A stretch of 64,000 nt of DNA from Sutcliffiella halmapala (GTDB lineage Bacteria; Bacillota; Bacilli; Bacillales; Bacillaceae_I): contig NZ_KV917375.1 of assembly GCF_002019665.1 (NCBI RefSeq), forward strand, positions 380,001 through 444,000, in the 5' to 3' direction. Below, piece by piece: positions 9,421 through 17,182 of the stretch; the first letter of the stretch is position 1, and each line of letters starts with the position of its first letter. The notes beneath the pieces were generated by a model. The model was not told the DNA's origin. It ran no database searches and saw only the letters and a list, made by a program, of their open reading frames with translations. The position numbers were made by a program, and so were the translations under genes.

Positions 9421-9672
9421 ATAATTTTATCCAAAAACGGTTTACTACGTTCCCATCTTCTTCTACAAAATCGGAATCGGCTATTCCGATTTTGTAGAAG
9501 AATCGTTCGTTTGGAAGCTTCATTTGTATCATCACATATGATGAGAGCTTTATCTATTCCTAGTTTTTTTGCTTCAATCAACGATAGTTCGAGTAATTTC
9601 GTTGCATATCCCTTTTTTCTTTCAGATGGTCGAATACCATATCCGATATGACCTCCACTATTCGTTAGTTTT
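9421..9672 (-). pseudogene. GNAT acetyltransferase remnant with a templated frameshift
   Basis: The minus strand reads SGGHIGYGIRPSERKKGYAT, the acetyl-CoA binding motif A of GNAT N-acetyltransferases, then KLLELSLIEAKKLGIDKAL and ICDDTNEASKRTIL. After a frame change it reads ADSDFVEEDGNVVNRFWIKL, a normal family C-terminus. The first half of the gene is missing; the frame is stopped just before NSGGH. The frame change coincides with a 45-base perfect inverted repeat at 9458-9502, described among the findings. The gene is not functional. Confidence 0.75.
9458..9502. repeat. Perfect 20-bp inverted repeat inside the GNAT remnant
   Basis: Arms at 9458-9477 and 9483-9502 are exact reverse complements, separated by CGGCT. 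Confidence 0.9.
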
Positions 9673-9744
9673 CACACTTACAGTTGTAATAAGATATTAA
9701 AAGGCAATCCTTCTTAATAAAAGATTGTTGTAAACGTACTATTA

Positions 9745-9948
9745 TTAATTAGCTTCTTCTATCTGTGCTACTATTACTTTACCATTCTCGTCTAATAAAG
9801 GTGTGAGAGCGCATCCTTGCGCACTCCATGAGTATAAATAGTTAACACCTGTTTGACGATCAACCCATATAGATATTAGACTCCCCTGCTGAGAAGTTTG
9901 TACCAACTTTTCATCAAACCGTTTATCATTCTTTTTTCTAAACATCAT
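9745..9948 (-). CDS. DUF6440-like small protein, 67 aa
   Basis: A small soluble protein with charged N-terminus MMFRKKNDKRF, then GSLISIWVDRQTGVNYLY and a C-terminal LTPLLDENGKVIV. This arrangement is characteristic of the DUF6440 family of Firmicutes proteins, whose function is unknown. AAGGAGTG lies just upstream of two consecutive ATG codons (9948 or 9945). It is monocistronic between a GNAT remnant and an ABC exporter. Confidence 0.75.
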   Translation of the reverse strand: MMFRKKNDKRFDEKLVQTSQQGSLISIWVDRQTGVNYLYSWSAQGCALTPLLDENGKVIVAQIEEAN

Positions 9949-10082
9949 TTATCACTCCTTATGACTACTTTTTCAACTATTTATAACCTAATTTCTCCTA
10001 CAATCAATAAATAATTCTACTGGTCCATTCATTTCTATCTGTTAGAATTAATTAAGGTATTTTCTTGTTTTTCTCACAGTAG

Positions 10083-10829
10083 TTAACTATCTAATCCATT
10101 TTTCTTGTAAGCATAAACAAAGATAACGAAAGAAACAATCAACCAACCGAAGAGAACACTAATATCAGTTAGGTTCCATTGATATCCAGTCTCAGAATAG
10201 ATGCTGTTTGCAAAGTTTGTTAACACACCTGTATACGTGTAGTCTAGAATAGCGGACAAATCTTCTTGGAAATGTTTTATTGCAGGTACTGATGTTAAAA
10301 GTAATGTAATAGGTAGTGTATATAAAGATGTTTGTGTTTGGTTTTTTGTAAGGATTCCAATAATATAGCCAATTATAAGACTGATCAAGCTAGCTACTGT
10401 TGTCATTAACAAGTAACTTCCAAATTGAACCTCTCCAAAAGAGGATCCACTTACAGGAATCATGAGAATATTCACTAGAATCAGGATAAATAATGGAGGA
10501 AGAAGAGTCCCAATCAAGTACTCTAAGCCGTTTACAGAAGATGTCATTAGAACTCTTAAAGTGTTTTTTTCCTTTTCTTCTGCTAAAGGTCCACTGCTCA
10601 TTGAAATACCAGCTATTGCGATGTTAAAAACAATCCCGAAGCTAAGGACAAATGCATTCGTAGAAAAGCTAATTCCTTCCTCATTTACATCTAAATCTGG
10701 CATTATATTTTTTATAGCAAATACAAACCCTAATGCAAGAATGGGGCTTAACATCACACTGGTATTACTTAATAACGTCTGAAACTTCATTCCTACGATT
10801 GCTTTTATCTTTCTTAATGAAATTTTCAA
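10083..10829 (-). CDS. ABC-2 type exporter permease, 248 aa
   Basis: Membrane subunit of a two-component ABC exporter. About six hydrophobic segments are visible, including FVLSFGIVFNIAIAGISM, LPPLFILILVNILMIPVSG and LLMTTVASLISLIIGYIIGI. The motif GPLAEEKEKNTLRVLMTSSV after the second span is typical of ABC-2 (Nat/Ycf-like) permeases. It starts with TTG, overlapping the ATPase stop by four bases and preceded by GGGGAGGG. The substrate is unknown; such pairs export antimicrobial peptides or sodium, or act in self-resistance. Confidence 0.85.
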   Translation of the reverse strand: MKISLRKIKAIVGMKFQTLLSNTSVMLSPILALGFVFAIKNIMPDLDVNEEGISFSTNAFVLSFGIVFNIAIAGISMSSGPLAEEKEKNTLRVLMTSSVNGLEYLIGTLLPPLFILILVNILMIPVSGSSFGEVQFGSYLLMTTVASLISLIIGYIIGILTKNQTQTSLYTLPITLLLTSVPAIKHFQEDLSAILDYTYTGVLTNFANSIYSETGYQWNLTDISVLFGWLIVSFVIFVYAYKKNGLDS

Positions 10830-11680
10830 AGTAATTCCCTCCCCGTCAATTCTATGAAGACTTTTTCTAATGTCGGTTCATTTGAATGAATCGTTACAAG
10901 TTCGCCACTCGCCATCCACTGCTTTATTTTTTTTCCTGTTTCATCAGAGTGAGGCAGTGTGAACTCCTTTTCATTCTTTAATAATATCTGATAGCTTTTA
11001 TTCTGATTATACTTGAGGCTTAATGCTTTAGGAGTTCCATGCTCTACAATGATGCCATCATTTAGTAGAGCCACATGATCACAAAGTTTTGTGGCCTCGT
11101 CCATATTATGAGTCGTAAGGAATATAGCTGTGCCACTCTCTTTTAGTTCAGTAAGTAGCTCATGAACGGCTACAGCTGTACTAGGGTCTAAACCGCTAGT
11201 AGGCTCATCTAAGAAAAGTACTTTCGGCTGATGCAAAAGAGCTCTTGCTAGTACTAATCGTTGGGTCATTCCCTTCGATAATTTACTGGCAATTTTATCT
11301 TTGTGTTCAAATAAACCCACTCTAGTTAGAAGGAAATCGATTCGTTCTTTTCCAATATCTAAAATGTTAGCGAAAAATTTCATATTACTGTAAACGGTCA
11401 GCCTTTCATATATTCCGCTATTGTCTGTGACAATTCCCACTTGTTCATAAATACTTTCATTAATTTGTTCAACGGGTTTACCTAAAACCATTGCTCTTCC
11501 CGATGTTTGCGCTAATTGTCCAGTCAATATTTTAATGGTCGTTGTTTTTCCTGAACCAGAGGGTCCAAGAAATCCAAATATTTCTCCAGAACGAACTGAA
11601 AAGTTAAGATCTTTCAGGGCAGACTCTTTTTTGAACTTCTTCGATAAATGTTCAACGCGAATCACTATTTGCTTTTCCAT
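10826..11680 (-). CDS. ABC exporter ATP-binding protein, 284 aa
   Basis: Shows Walker A GPSGSGKTTT (residues 39-48), a Q-loop region around EQVGIVTDNSGIYERLTV, the degenerate signature LSKGMTQRL, Walker B VLFLDEPTSGLD and switch histidine TTHNMDEA. The C-terminal extension ending in TLEKVFIELTGREL is typical of ABC-2 exporter ATPases. GGAGAG precedes the ATG. It is translationally coupled to the permease and lies downstream of a LytTR-type regulator, which probably controls it. Confidence 0.9.
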   Translation of the reverse strand: MEKQIVIRVEHLSKKFKKESALKDLNFSVRSGEIFGFLGPSGSGKTTTIKILTGQLAQTSGRAMVLGKPVEQINESIYEQVGIVTDNSGIYERLTVYSNMKFFANILDIGKERIDFLLTRVGLFEHKDKIASKLSKGMTQRLVLARALLHQPKVLFLDEPTSGLDPSTAVAVHELLTELKESGTAIFLTTHNMDEATKLCDHVALLNDGIIVEHGTPKALSLKYNQNKSYQILLKNEKEFTLPHSDETGKKIKQWMASGELVTIHSNEPTLEKVFIELTGRELL

Positions 11681-11847
11681 TTGTTTTTCTCTCCTTATAT
11701 TTTTAATGAATGTTTAGTTGGACTGAAAAAGTTTGTCTAAGTGTCATTGTCAGTTCATGTTGTCCATCTGTTTTTAGTTTAGAAAAAAACAATAGAAAAG
11801 TCGTAAATATCCGGTGAACAGTACTAAAAAAAGCCCAAATGTGAAAA

Positions 11848-11878
11848 AAAGAGACTGAAATGGACTCATTTCAACCTC
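11848..11878 (-). terminator. Likely terminator after the LytTR-type gene
   Basis: On the minus strand GAAATG, AGTC, CATTTC forms a hairpin followed shortly by CTTTTTTTC. Confidence 0.5.
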
Positions 11879-11887
11879 AACTGTACC

Positions 11888-12886
11888 TTAAAACCCTATT
11901 AATTGTTTCAATTCTTCCAAACGATTTCGAGAAAGGGGGAGTTTCACATCAGGTTTACCTCTCAAAATTAATGTATAACTATTCTTTGAATAACTAATCA
12001 ATTCAGACACGCGCTGCAAATTAACTAAATAAGAACGGTGACACCGGAAGAAACCAAACTTTAATAATTTATCTTCTAGCTCATTCATCGTTAAGTCTGT
12101 TGGAAAATAATCATCATCTATGCGTATATTACTCACGCTGTTAATACTTTCAATAAAATCAATTTCATCAGGACTGAAAAAAATTGTCTTATCCGCTAGC
12201 TTACAAGTCACTTTGAAGACATTGTTTGGCATGAAATTTTCACTCTCATCTTTTTCCTCTGAGGTAGAATCTGTTTCGTTAGTAAGATCTGTTTTTTCTA
12301 GTCCACTTAATCGGTTATAGCGATATATCTCGCTGCTTAAAAGTAATAAATCTTCTATCGAATTAGACGTGAATAGTGTGGCAATTTTATTTGTATGAAG
12401 ATGTTCTACTGCTTTTAAATAAAGTTCAATGCCTTCGCCTGTTAAATTATTGAGTGGATTTTCTATTAATAGAACCTCTGGAGAAAATAGAGACATTCGG
12501 AATAAACTAACCCTTTTTTTCTGATCGTCTGTCAAATTCTTGGTTTTGGATCGCCAAACATCCAAAAGAGAAAACGTTGTAATGTAATTTTCTAAAGGGT
12601 GAGAAAAACCTGCAATCTTTTTAAAGAAGTTCAAATAGCTTTCAACAGGTAAATTGTCATATAAGCCATCATCTTTAAATTCTGTTACGATCGATTTTGT
12701 TTCTCTTTTAATATAACCACTTGAAGGCAGAAGTTCCCCTGATATCAGCTTAAACAGCACTACACTTTCTTCACTAGACATTTTTATCCCAATACGCGAT
12801 GTATTTTCAATAACTAAATTTATATTTTTCAAAACACTACGATTATCTTCTTGTTTCATCACTTTCTCTAGTGAAATTAATGTCAT
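11888..12886 (-). CDS. Degenerate ABC-ATPase domain fused to a LytTR DNA-binding domain, 332 aa
   Basis: Residues 1-200 are recognisably an ABC ATPase that has lost catalysis. The Walker A position reads GIKMSSEESVVLFKLISG, without the GxGKST core. The signature is LTDDQKKRVSLFRMSL and Walker B is VLLIENPLNNL, where DEP would be expected. After an acidic linker (DSTSEEKDESENF), residues 230-332 form a LytTR domain: VFKVTCKLADKTIFF, IDFIESINSVSNIRI, FFRCHRSYLVNLQRV and KLPLSRNRLEELKQLIGF. It lies upstream of, and in the same direction as, the ABC exporter. It is probably a transcription factor that uses the dead ATPase as a sensor or docking module. The start is ATG 12886 or GTG 12895, with only a weak ribosome binding site. 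Confidence 0.85.
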   Translation of the reverse strand: MTLISLEKVMKQEDNRSVLKNINLVIENTSRIGIKMSSEESVVLFKLISGELLPSSGYIKRETKSIVTEFKDDGLYDNLPVESYLNFFKKIAGFSHPLENYITTFSLLDVWRSKTKNLTDDQKKRVSLFRMSLFSPEVLLIENPLNNLTGEGIELYLKAVEHLHTNKIATLFTSNSIEDLLLLSSEIYRYNRLSGLEKTDLTNETDSTSEEKDESENFMPNNVFKVTCKLADKTIFFSPDEIDFIESINSVSNIRIDDDYFPTDLTMNELEDKLLKFGFFRCHRSYLVNLQRVSELISYSKNSYTLILRGKPDVKLPLSRNRLEELKQLIGF

Positions 12887-12926
12887 TCTGCACACACTTT
12901 CTTTTTATTATTAAAGTACATTATAC

Positions 12927-12993
12927 GGTGTCCACAGAGACAGGTCCACTGAGCTATTTTTAGGTGTCCACAGTGTCCAGAGGGACAGGTTAC
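12927..12993. repeat. Two GGGACAG-family repeats in tandem
   Basis: GTGTCCACAGAGACAGGTCCAC is followed 13 bases later by a second GGTGTCCACAG...AGAGGGACAGGTTAC form, both upstream of the LytTR-type gene. Confidence 0.65.
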
Positions 12994-13164
12994 CCCGCAT
13001 TTTAATTTGAATATACTGCAAATTAAACCTGGAGCTTCTTCTGAGCTATGTTCGCGTAATAAATATAGAAAGTCCTGCAAGGCTCACTAACTGTTGGTAA
13101 TACGATTCATCGTAATCTTTTAAATAAGAGGTCTTGTCCTTTATCGAAGGTACCAGCAAAAGTA

Positions 13165-13355
13165 AAATAAGCGGAGTTTTTCGGTTAAATGCAGAACGGA
13201 GCTTGTTTGGGGATAAATAAGGGGAGTTTTTCCGCTTATGCACAGCAAAATCACCAATTTTTTAATTTTTCGGGTCAATAGACGGAATCTCTCCGTCTAT
13301 TTTAGCCTTTTTTTATATTAATTACTAATTAAGCGGAATCTTTCCGTCTATTTAT
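13165..13355. repeat. Multi-hairpin dispersed repeat, copy 1
   Basis: About 190 bases contain serial small palindromes of the form AAGCGGAGTTTTTC..., GGGGAGTTTTTCCGCTTA, AGACGGAATCTCTCCGTCTA and AAGCGGAATCTTTCCGTCTA. The order and spacing match 16937-17128 and 63497-63685. No protein-coding gene lies between 12887 and 13430. Confidence 0.7.
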
Positions 13356-13374
13356 CAGTTCAGGTGCTTAATCT

Positions 13375-13424
13375 GATACCAAGGGGAGACCTCGGGAGAC
13401 CTCGGGGACAGTCCCTCTGGTATC
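13375..13424. repeat. GGGACAG-family palindrome, GATACC/GGTATC form
   Basis: GATACCAAGGGGA is followed by two partial repeats of GACCTCGGG and then GGGGACAGTCCCTCTGGTATC-like sequence. It lies just after the stop of the HbpS-like gene. Confidence 0.75.
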
Positions 13425-13429
13425 TTGGG

Positions 13430-13900
13430 TTATTTTAAAAAATCGTTCGAACCAATAAGACCGTAAACAATCCCTTCATCTCCGACTTCCTGTAAGCTGA
13501 TCAAGGCTTGAACAGCGGTATTTGCCACTTCTATGTCTTGTAGGCTTGTTCCCCCACTTACACCGATACCTCCGACAATTTTGCCTTCTATGACGAATGG
13601 AATTCCTCCGCCCAAGATAGTAATCCTACCTTGATTTGTGGTATTGATACCATATGCATCACCACCCGGAAGCGCAATTTGGGCAATTTGGTTCGTCGGC
13701 ATCTGCAAAGCGACGCTGGTCCATGCCTTTCCCTGGGATACCTCAATATCGGCAATTCGGGCATTGTCCATTCGATGGAAGGCGATTAAGTTTGCACCTT
13801 CATCAACGATTGCGATATCGCAGGAGAGTCCCATATGTCGAGCTTTCTGTTCCGCAATCGAAAGCAATTGTTTGGCTATCTCTAGTGTAAGTTTTACCAA
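13430..13900 (-). CDS. GlcG/HbpS-family (DUF336) heme-binding-like protein, 156 aa
   Basis: Family features are DIAIVDEGANLIAFHRMDNARIAD, SQGKAWTSVAL, GGDAYGINTTNQGRITILGGG and IVGGIGVSGGTSLQDIEVA, the signature of the GlcG/HbpS fold, whose members bind heme or small organic ligands. The start is taken as TTG 13900, which has AAGGAGTG eight bases upstream; a longer reading from 13924 would contain that ribosome binding site within the coding region. It lies 44 bases after the SDR gene and may be cotranscribed with it. The specific role is unknown. Confidence 0.8.
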   Translation of the reverse strand: MVKLTLEIAKQLLSIAEQKARHMGLSCDIAIVDEGANLIAFHRMDNARIADIEVSQGKAWTSVALQMPTNQIAQIALPGGDAYGINTTNQGRITILGGGIPFVIEGKIVGGIGVSGGTSLQDIEVANTAVQALISLQEVGDEGIVYGLIGSNDFLK

Positions 13901-13944
13901 TTGATTCACTCCTTGATTTATCAATGCCTCATACTTTCAGATTA

Positions 13945-14844
13945 TCAGGTAACGATTGAACCCCCATTTACGAAAATAACTTGCCCTGACATATATGAAG
14001 CATCATCGGAAGCTAGCAGTACATATGCAGGAGCCAATTCAAATGGTTGACCAGGGCGTTTCAATGGCACCTCCGTCCCGAAAGTGGTTACTTCTTCTGC
14101 GGTAAATGCAGATGGAATTAACGGAGTCCAGGTCGGCCCAGGGGCTACTGCGTTTACTCGAATACCTTGATCTGCAAGAGAAAGGGATAAAGAACGGGTA
14201 AAGGAAACAATAGCTCCTTTGGTAGCAGTATAATCTATCATATTTGCCATACCTGAAAAAGCGGTATCTGAAGTCGTATTAATAATGGAGCCTCCTGCAT
14301 GAAGATGAGGTAAAGCAGCTTTCGTCATATCAAAAAACGAAATAATATTGGTTTGAAATGTATTCATCAGTTGCTCTCTCGTAATATCCATAATACTTTT
14401 TTGATGAAACTGAACACCGTGGTTGTTTACTAGAATATCCAGTCTTCCATAAGCTTTTATCGTTGCCTCTACAACAGCATAGCAGTTTTCTTCCTGTCTT
14501 AAATCGATCGAAATAAGTAAACATTGACGACCTAGATTGTTAATGATTTGCTTCGTTTCGGCCGCATCCTGGTGTTCATCAAGATAAGGGATGACCAGGT
14601 CGGCGCCTTCCTTGGCAAAAGCTATGGCAACAGCACGACCAATTCCACTGTCTCCGCCGGTAATAATGGCCACCTTATCTTTCAGCTTCTGTCTGCCTAC
14701 ATATGTAGGGTTTTCTGATATAGGACGGGGATTCATTAAATACTCAAAACCTGGATGCCTATTTTGATGCTGCGGTGGAAAGACAACCGGAACATCGTTA
14801 CACTGCTTCTTCCAACCAATATAAGGATATACGAAATAAGCCAT
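13945..14844 (-). CDS. SDR-family oxidoreductase (YhdF/YhxC type), 299 aa
   Basis: NAD(P)-dependent short-chain dehydrogenase. After a family-specific N-terminal arm (HPGFEYLMNPRPISENPTY), the nucleotide-binding motif TGGDSGIGRAVA appears near residue 60, then VNNHGVQ, the catalytic serine in NTTSDTAFSG, and the catalytic YTATK pair. RVNAVAPGPTWTPL and the C-terminal SGQVIFVNGG complete the fold. The ATG at 14844 has GAGGAGA upstream. Homologues in Bacillus are often general-stress proteins of undefined substrate. Confidence 0.9.
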   Translation of the reverse strand: MAYFVYPYIGWKKQCNDVPVVFPPQHQNRHPGFEYLMNPRPISENPTYVGRQKLKDKVAIITGGDSGIGRAVAIAFAKEGADLVIPYLDEHQDAAETKQIINNLGRQCLLISIDLRQEENCYAVVEATIKAYGRLDILVNNHGVQFHQKSIMDITREQLMNTFQTNIISFFDMTKAALPHLHAGGSIINTTSDTAFSGMANMIDYTATKGAIVSFTRSLSLSLADQGIRVNAVAPGPTWTPLIPSAFTAEEVTTFGTEVPLKRPGQPFELAPAYVLLASDDASYMSGQVIFVNGGSIVT

Positions 14845-14904
14845 TACAATTTCTCCTCTCAAATTCCATTTCATATTCCAATTTATTCATTTAAAATTGA
14901 AAAA

Positions 14905-14952
14905 TACCAAGGGGATACCAAGGATACCACGGGGACAGTCCCTCTGGTATCT
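14905..14952. repeat. GGGACAG-family palindrome with partial duplications
   Basis: ATACCAAGGGGATACCAAGG is followed by ATACCACGGGGACAGTCCC and TCTGGTATC. It begins a composite unit that recurs at 15255-15357. Confidence 0.75.
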
Positions 14953-14967
14953 AGTGATTAAACTGTT

Positions 14968-15012
14968 TAGTGAGGAAAAAAGACAATGCGATAAATCGAC
15001 ATTGTCTTTTTA
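14968..15012. terminator. Hairpin within composite repeat unit, copy 1
   Basis: AAAGACAATG (14980-14989) pairs perfectly with CATTGTCTTT followed by T. The same hairpin recurs at 15294-15326. Confidence 0.6.
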
Positions 15013-15020
15013 TGAGGGAG

Positions 15021-15050
15021 GGGTGGACTGTGGACTGTCCCTGTGGTCAC
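15021..15050. repeat. GGGACAG-family repeat, GGTCAC form
   Basis: GGTGGACTGTGGACTGTCCC is followed by TGTGGTCAC. It overlaps the 3' end of the small membrane-protein gene. Confidence 0.7.
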
Positions 15051-15232
15051 TCTTTATTTTTAAGTGAGTAACTTACTGCATCGATGATTGTACCCACTAA
15101 GATACCTATTGATATCCCCATAGCCAGATTATTAAATGCTGCACCTAATGCAACCCCTAATGTCATTCCTAATGGCAGATAAATTATCTTATATTTATTA
15201 TTATCATCATTCTTTTGTGACAACTTTAACAC
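15047..15232 (-). CDS. Small glycine-rich membrane protein, 61 aa
   Basis: A hydrophilic N-terminus (MLKLSQKNDDNNKYK) is followed by two hydrophobic segments with glycine spacing, IIYLPLGMTLGVALGAAFNN and LAMGISIGILVGTIIDAVSY, resembling glycine-zipper proteins. The start is preceded by AGAGGTG. The gene is bracketed by two copies of a composite palindromic repeat unit. Function unknown. Confidence 0.6.
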   Translation of the reverse strand: MLKLSQKNDDNNKYKIIYLPLGMTLGVALGAAFNNLAMGISIGILVGTIIDAVSYSLKNKE

Positions 15233-15254
15233 CTCTAGTATTTTTTATATTTAT

Positions 15255-15357
15255 GATACCAGGGGGACAGTCCCTCTGGTATCATAGTGAGAAAAAGACA
15301 ATGCGTTAAATCGACATTGTCTTTTTATGAGGGAGGTGGACCTGTCCCTGTGGTCAC
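15255..15357. repeat. Composite palindromic repeat unit, copy 2
   Basis: GATACCAGGGGGACAGTCCC then TCTGGTATC (15255-15283), the AAAGACAATG/CATTGTCTTT hairpin (15294-15326) and GGTGGACCTGTCCC then TGTGGTCAC (15335-15357) follow in the same order as at 14905-15050. Confidence 0.75.
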
Positions 15358-15476
15358 CCATTCACAAATCATGTATAACTCGCGGTACTTTAACTCAGCA
15401 GTAAGGCTTCCGTTCATTTTTTCCATTAAGCTTTTCGCAATCGGTAAACCTAGACCTGTACCTTTGCCAAAAAGTT
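15325..15476 (-). pseudogene. Histidine kinase 3' fragment
   Basis: The minus strand encodes FGKGTGLGLPIAKSLMEK and then MNGSLTAELKYRELYMICEW, the G2 box and C-terminal end of a sensor histidine kinase ATPase domain. The upstream part of the gene is absent. The 3' end runs straight into the palindromic repeat at 15335-15357, which supplies the last residues before a stop. Confidence 0.75.
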
Positions 15477-15510
15477 AGTAGGACATGGATTTAGAACAAT
15501 AGCAACAACC

Positions 15511-15933
15511 TTATTCATTCGGATATAGATTCTGATATGTTTCTACTGTATGTTTAATTAAATCCTTTAAAACATCGGTATCGATATCAGCTAATTTATT
15601 AACATAAATACAAGCCTTACTCTTCGTGTGTTTACCAAAGCTTTCTAATAAATTTTCTCTTTCCTCACTTTCTTCGGCCAAATAAAGACTAATTTTCGCC
15701 TTTCTTGGTGAAAAACCCACTAAAGGCGCATCTCCTTCATGTCCAGATGCATACTTATAGTGATAGCTACCAAAGCCTATAATACTAGGACCCCACATTT
15801 TTGCGTTGTAACCAGTTACCTCTTCAAAAATTTCTAATAACTGATAGGCATCTGCCTTCTTCTTCTCATTTTCCACACTTTCAATAAACTCAATTACACT
15901 ATTGTCGGTTTCTTTCATCTTCGGTTCATACAT
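15511..15933 (-). CDS. DUF1801 domain protein, 140 aa
   Basis: Contains the DUF1801/YdhG-like pattern MWGPSIIGFGSYHYKYASGH, LVGFSPRKAKISLYL and SKACIYVNKLADID. The fold is frataxin-like; the molecular role is not established. The length is full. The ATG at 15933 has only a weak ribosome binding site (AGGAGTG lies eight bases upstream). It is monocistronic. Confidence 0.85.
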   Translation of the reverse strand: MYEPKMKETDNSVIEFIESVENEKKKADAYQLLEIFEEVTGYNAKMWGPSIIGFGSYHYKYASGHEGDAPLVGFSPRKAKISLYLAEESEERENLLESFGKHTKSKACIYVNKLADIDTDVLKDLIKHTVETYQNLYPNE

Positions 15934-16116
15934 ATATGTGCACTCCTATTCTCTGATTAACTACATGTTTACATTATTGTCAGCATTCTTACATTCTAGA
16001 ATAAAAGCCTAATTTCCTGCAAAAGCATCGGGAAGGGTCGAGGGAATCAGACCAAAAATATTCAAACTAGGAAAAAACACCGACTAAATAAATTTAGACG
16101 GTGTTTCGTTTTCCAT

Positions 16117-16767
16117 TTACTTGAGCAACTCTTGGGGATTATCTGCAAGGGTCTGAATGGTATTCATAAAAAGAGCTGCATGGTAACCATCACAGACAGC
16201 ATGATGAACCTGTAATGATAATGGTAAAAATAAATTGTGATTTTCATTAGTAAATTTACCAGCAGTAACTATTGGCAACAAGTAATTTTGGTCATTATTC
16301 ACGTTTAAGTTAAAACCAGTAAAGGAAGTCCATGGAATCATAGAAATGTTCACTACATTTTCCGGTAGGGGTGTTTTAGGAAACATTTTTCCTGTACCAT
16401 TGTACAGCTCAGCATCGGAAATATAGTTATCATAAAACTTCTTAAACCCTTCATCTGTATTGGTAGAAATCGCAGAAAACAACTCTGATTTCTGATCAAA
16501 GATAGTATACAAAGGAGTTAGCCTATCCCAGTATCCAAACGCTCCATCAGAATTAAAACTCATTCTAAAATTTTTATTTAAATTAACTACACGAGTAACT
16601 AAAAAGATGAATACAGGATAGAATTTATATCCTGTTTCTTTTGTCGTATTATATAGTTCAGTAATATCAATGTTTTTGGTGATGCTAAAGCTCGTTTTTT
16701 GGTTTAAGAAATGATTAAAAATTTCTTTTCGTTCCCAATTATTTATATCAATTTCATGAAATTCCAT
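16117..16767 (-). CDS. cat: Type A chloramphenicol O-acetyltransferase, 216 aa
   Basis: Transfers acetyl from acetyl-CoA to the 3-hydroxyl of chloramphenicol, inactivating the drug in the cytoplasm. The catalytic motif QVHHAVCDGYHA is present near residues 186-197, with His 189 as the likely general base. Also present are FRMSFNSDGAFGYWDRLTPLYTIF, SMIPWTSFTGFNLN and PIVTAGKF, as in the trimeric Gram-positive CAT enzymes. AGGAGG precedes the ATG but is buried in a leader stem-loop annotated separately, which indicates chloramphenicol-inducible translation. No mobile element adjoins it, so it may be an intrinsic chromosomal cat gene. Confidence 0.95.
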   Translation of the reverse strand: MEFHEIDINNWERKEIFNHFLNQKTSFSITKNIDITELYNTTKETGYKFYPVFIFLVTRVVNLNKNFRMSFNSDGAFGYWDRLTPLYTIFDQKSELFSAISTNTDEGFKKFYDNYISDAELYNGTGKMFPKTPLPENVVNISMIPWTSFTGFNLNVNNDQNYLLPIVTAGKFTNENHNLFLPLSLQVHHAVCDGYHAALFMNTIQTLADNPQELLK

Positions 16768-16776
16768 CTTCTATAC

Positions 16777-16814
16777 GCCTCCTAAAATTTAAAAACTAGA
16801 TAATTTCAGGAGGC
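16777..16814 (-). promoter_or_regulatory. Translational attenuator stem-loop of cat
   Basis: On the minus strand GCCTCCTGAAATT (16802-16814) pairs with AATTTTAGGAGGC (16777-16789), 12 of 13 positions, which hides the AGGAGG ribosome binding site of cat. This matches the known arrangement of inducible cat genes. Confidence 0.85.
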
Positions 16815-16835
16815 TAATTTGTCAGCCTTTTTCAT
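16806..16835 (-). CDS. cat leader peptide, MKKADKLAS
   Basis: A nine-codon reading frame on the minus strand ends in TGA inside the left arm of the attenuator stem. Leader peptides of inducible cat genes have similar length and character (for example MVKTDKISS of cat-86). Ribosome stalling here in the presence of chloramphenicol would open the stem and free the cat ribosome binding site. An alternative in-frame start three codons upstream gives MKLMKKADKLAS. Confidence 0.75.
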   Translation of the reverse strand: MKKADKLAS

Positions 16836-16936
16836 GAGTTTCATTCCTTTATTTAGAATAAGGTAATTATAACAAATTAAATACGATTAATACTTATGAT
16901 TAGATTATTCTATGGGTTCCAGCCAGTGATATTTAA

Positions 16937-17128
16937 AATAAGAGGAGATTTTCCGGTTAGACTGCAGAATAGAGCACGGTTCGGGGTATATAAGAGGAGA
17001 TTTTCCGATTAAGTAAAGCAAAAATACCCATTTTCACGTTTTTCGAGTCAATAGTCGGAATCCTTCCGTCTATTTAAGCTATTTTCAGTGCTATTTCTTA
17101 ATTAAGAGAAATTTCTCCGCTTATTTAT
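16937..17128. repeat. Multi-hairpin dispersed repeat, copy 2
   Basis: AAGAGGAGATTTTCCGGTTA, AAGAGGAGATTTTCCGATTA, AGTCGGAATCCTTCCGTCTA and AAGAGAAATTTCTCCGCTTA follow one another with the same spacing as at 13165-13355, including shared connecting sequence such as GAGTCAATAG before the third palindrome. Confidence 0.7.
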
Positions 17129-17182
17129 CAAACTCGCATTAGCATCTAATGTACTGGTACAACTTAAGGGTGGTTTCATGAA

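Noticed and set aside
12883-13243. Two open frames of about 65 codons on the minus strand
   Set aside because: They lie largely in palindromic and multi-hairpin repeats, with no ribosome binding site.
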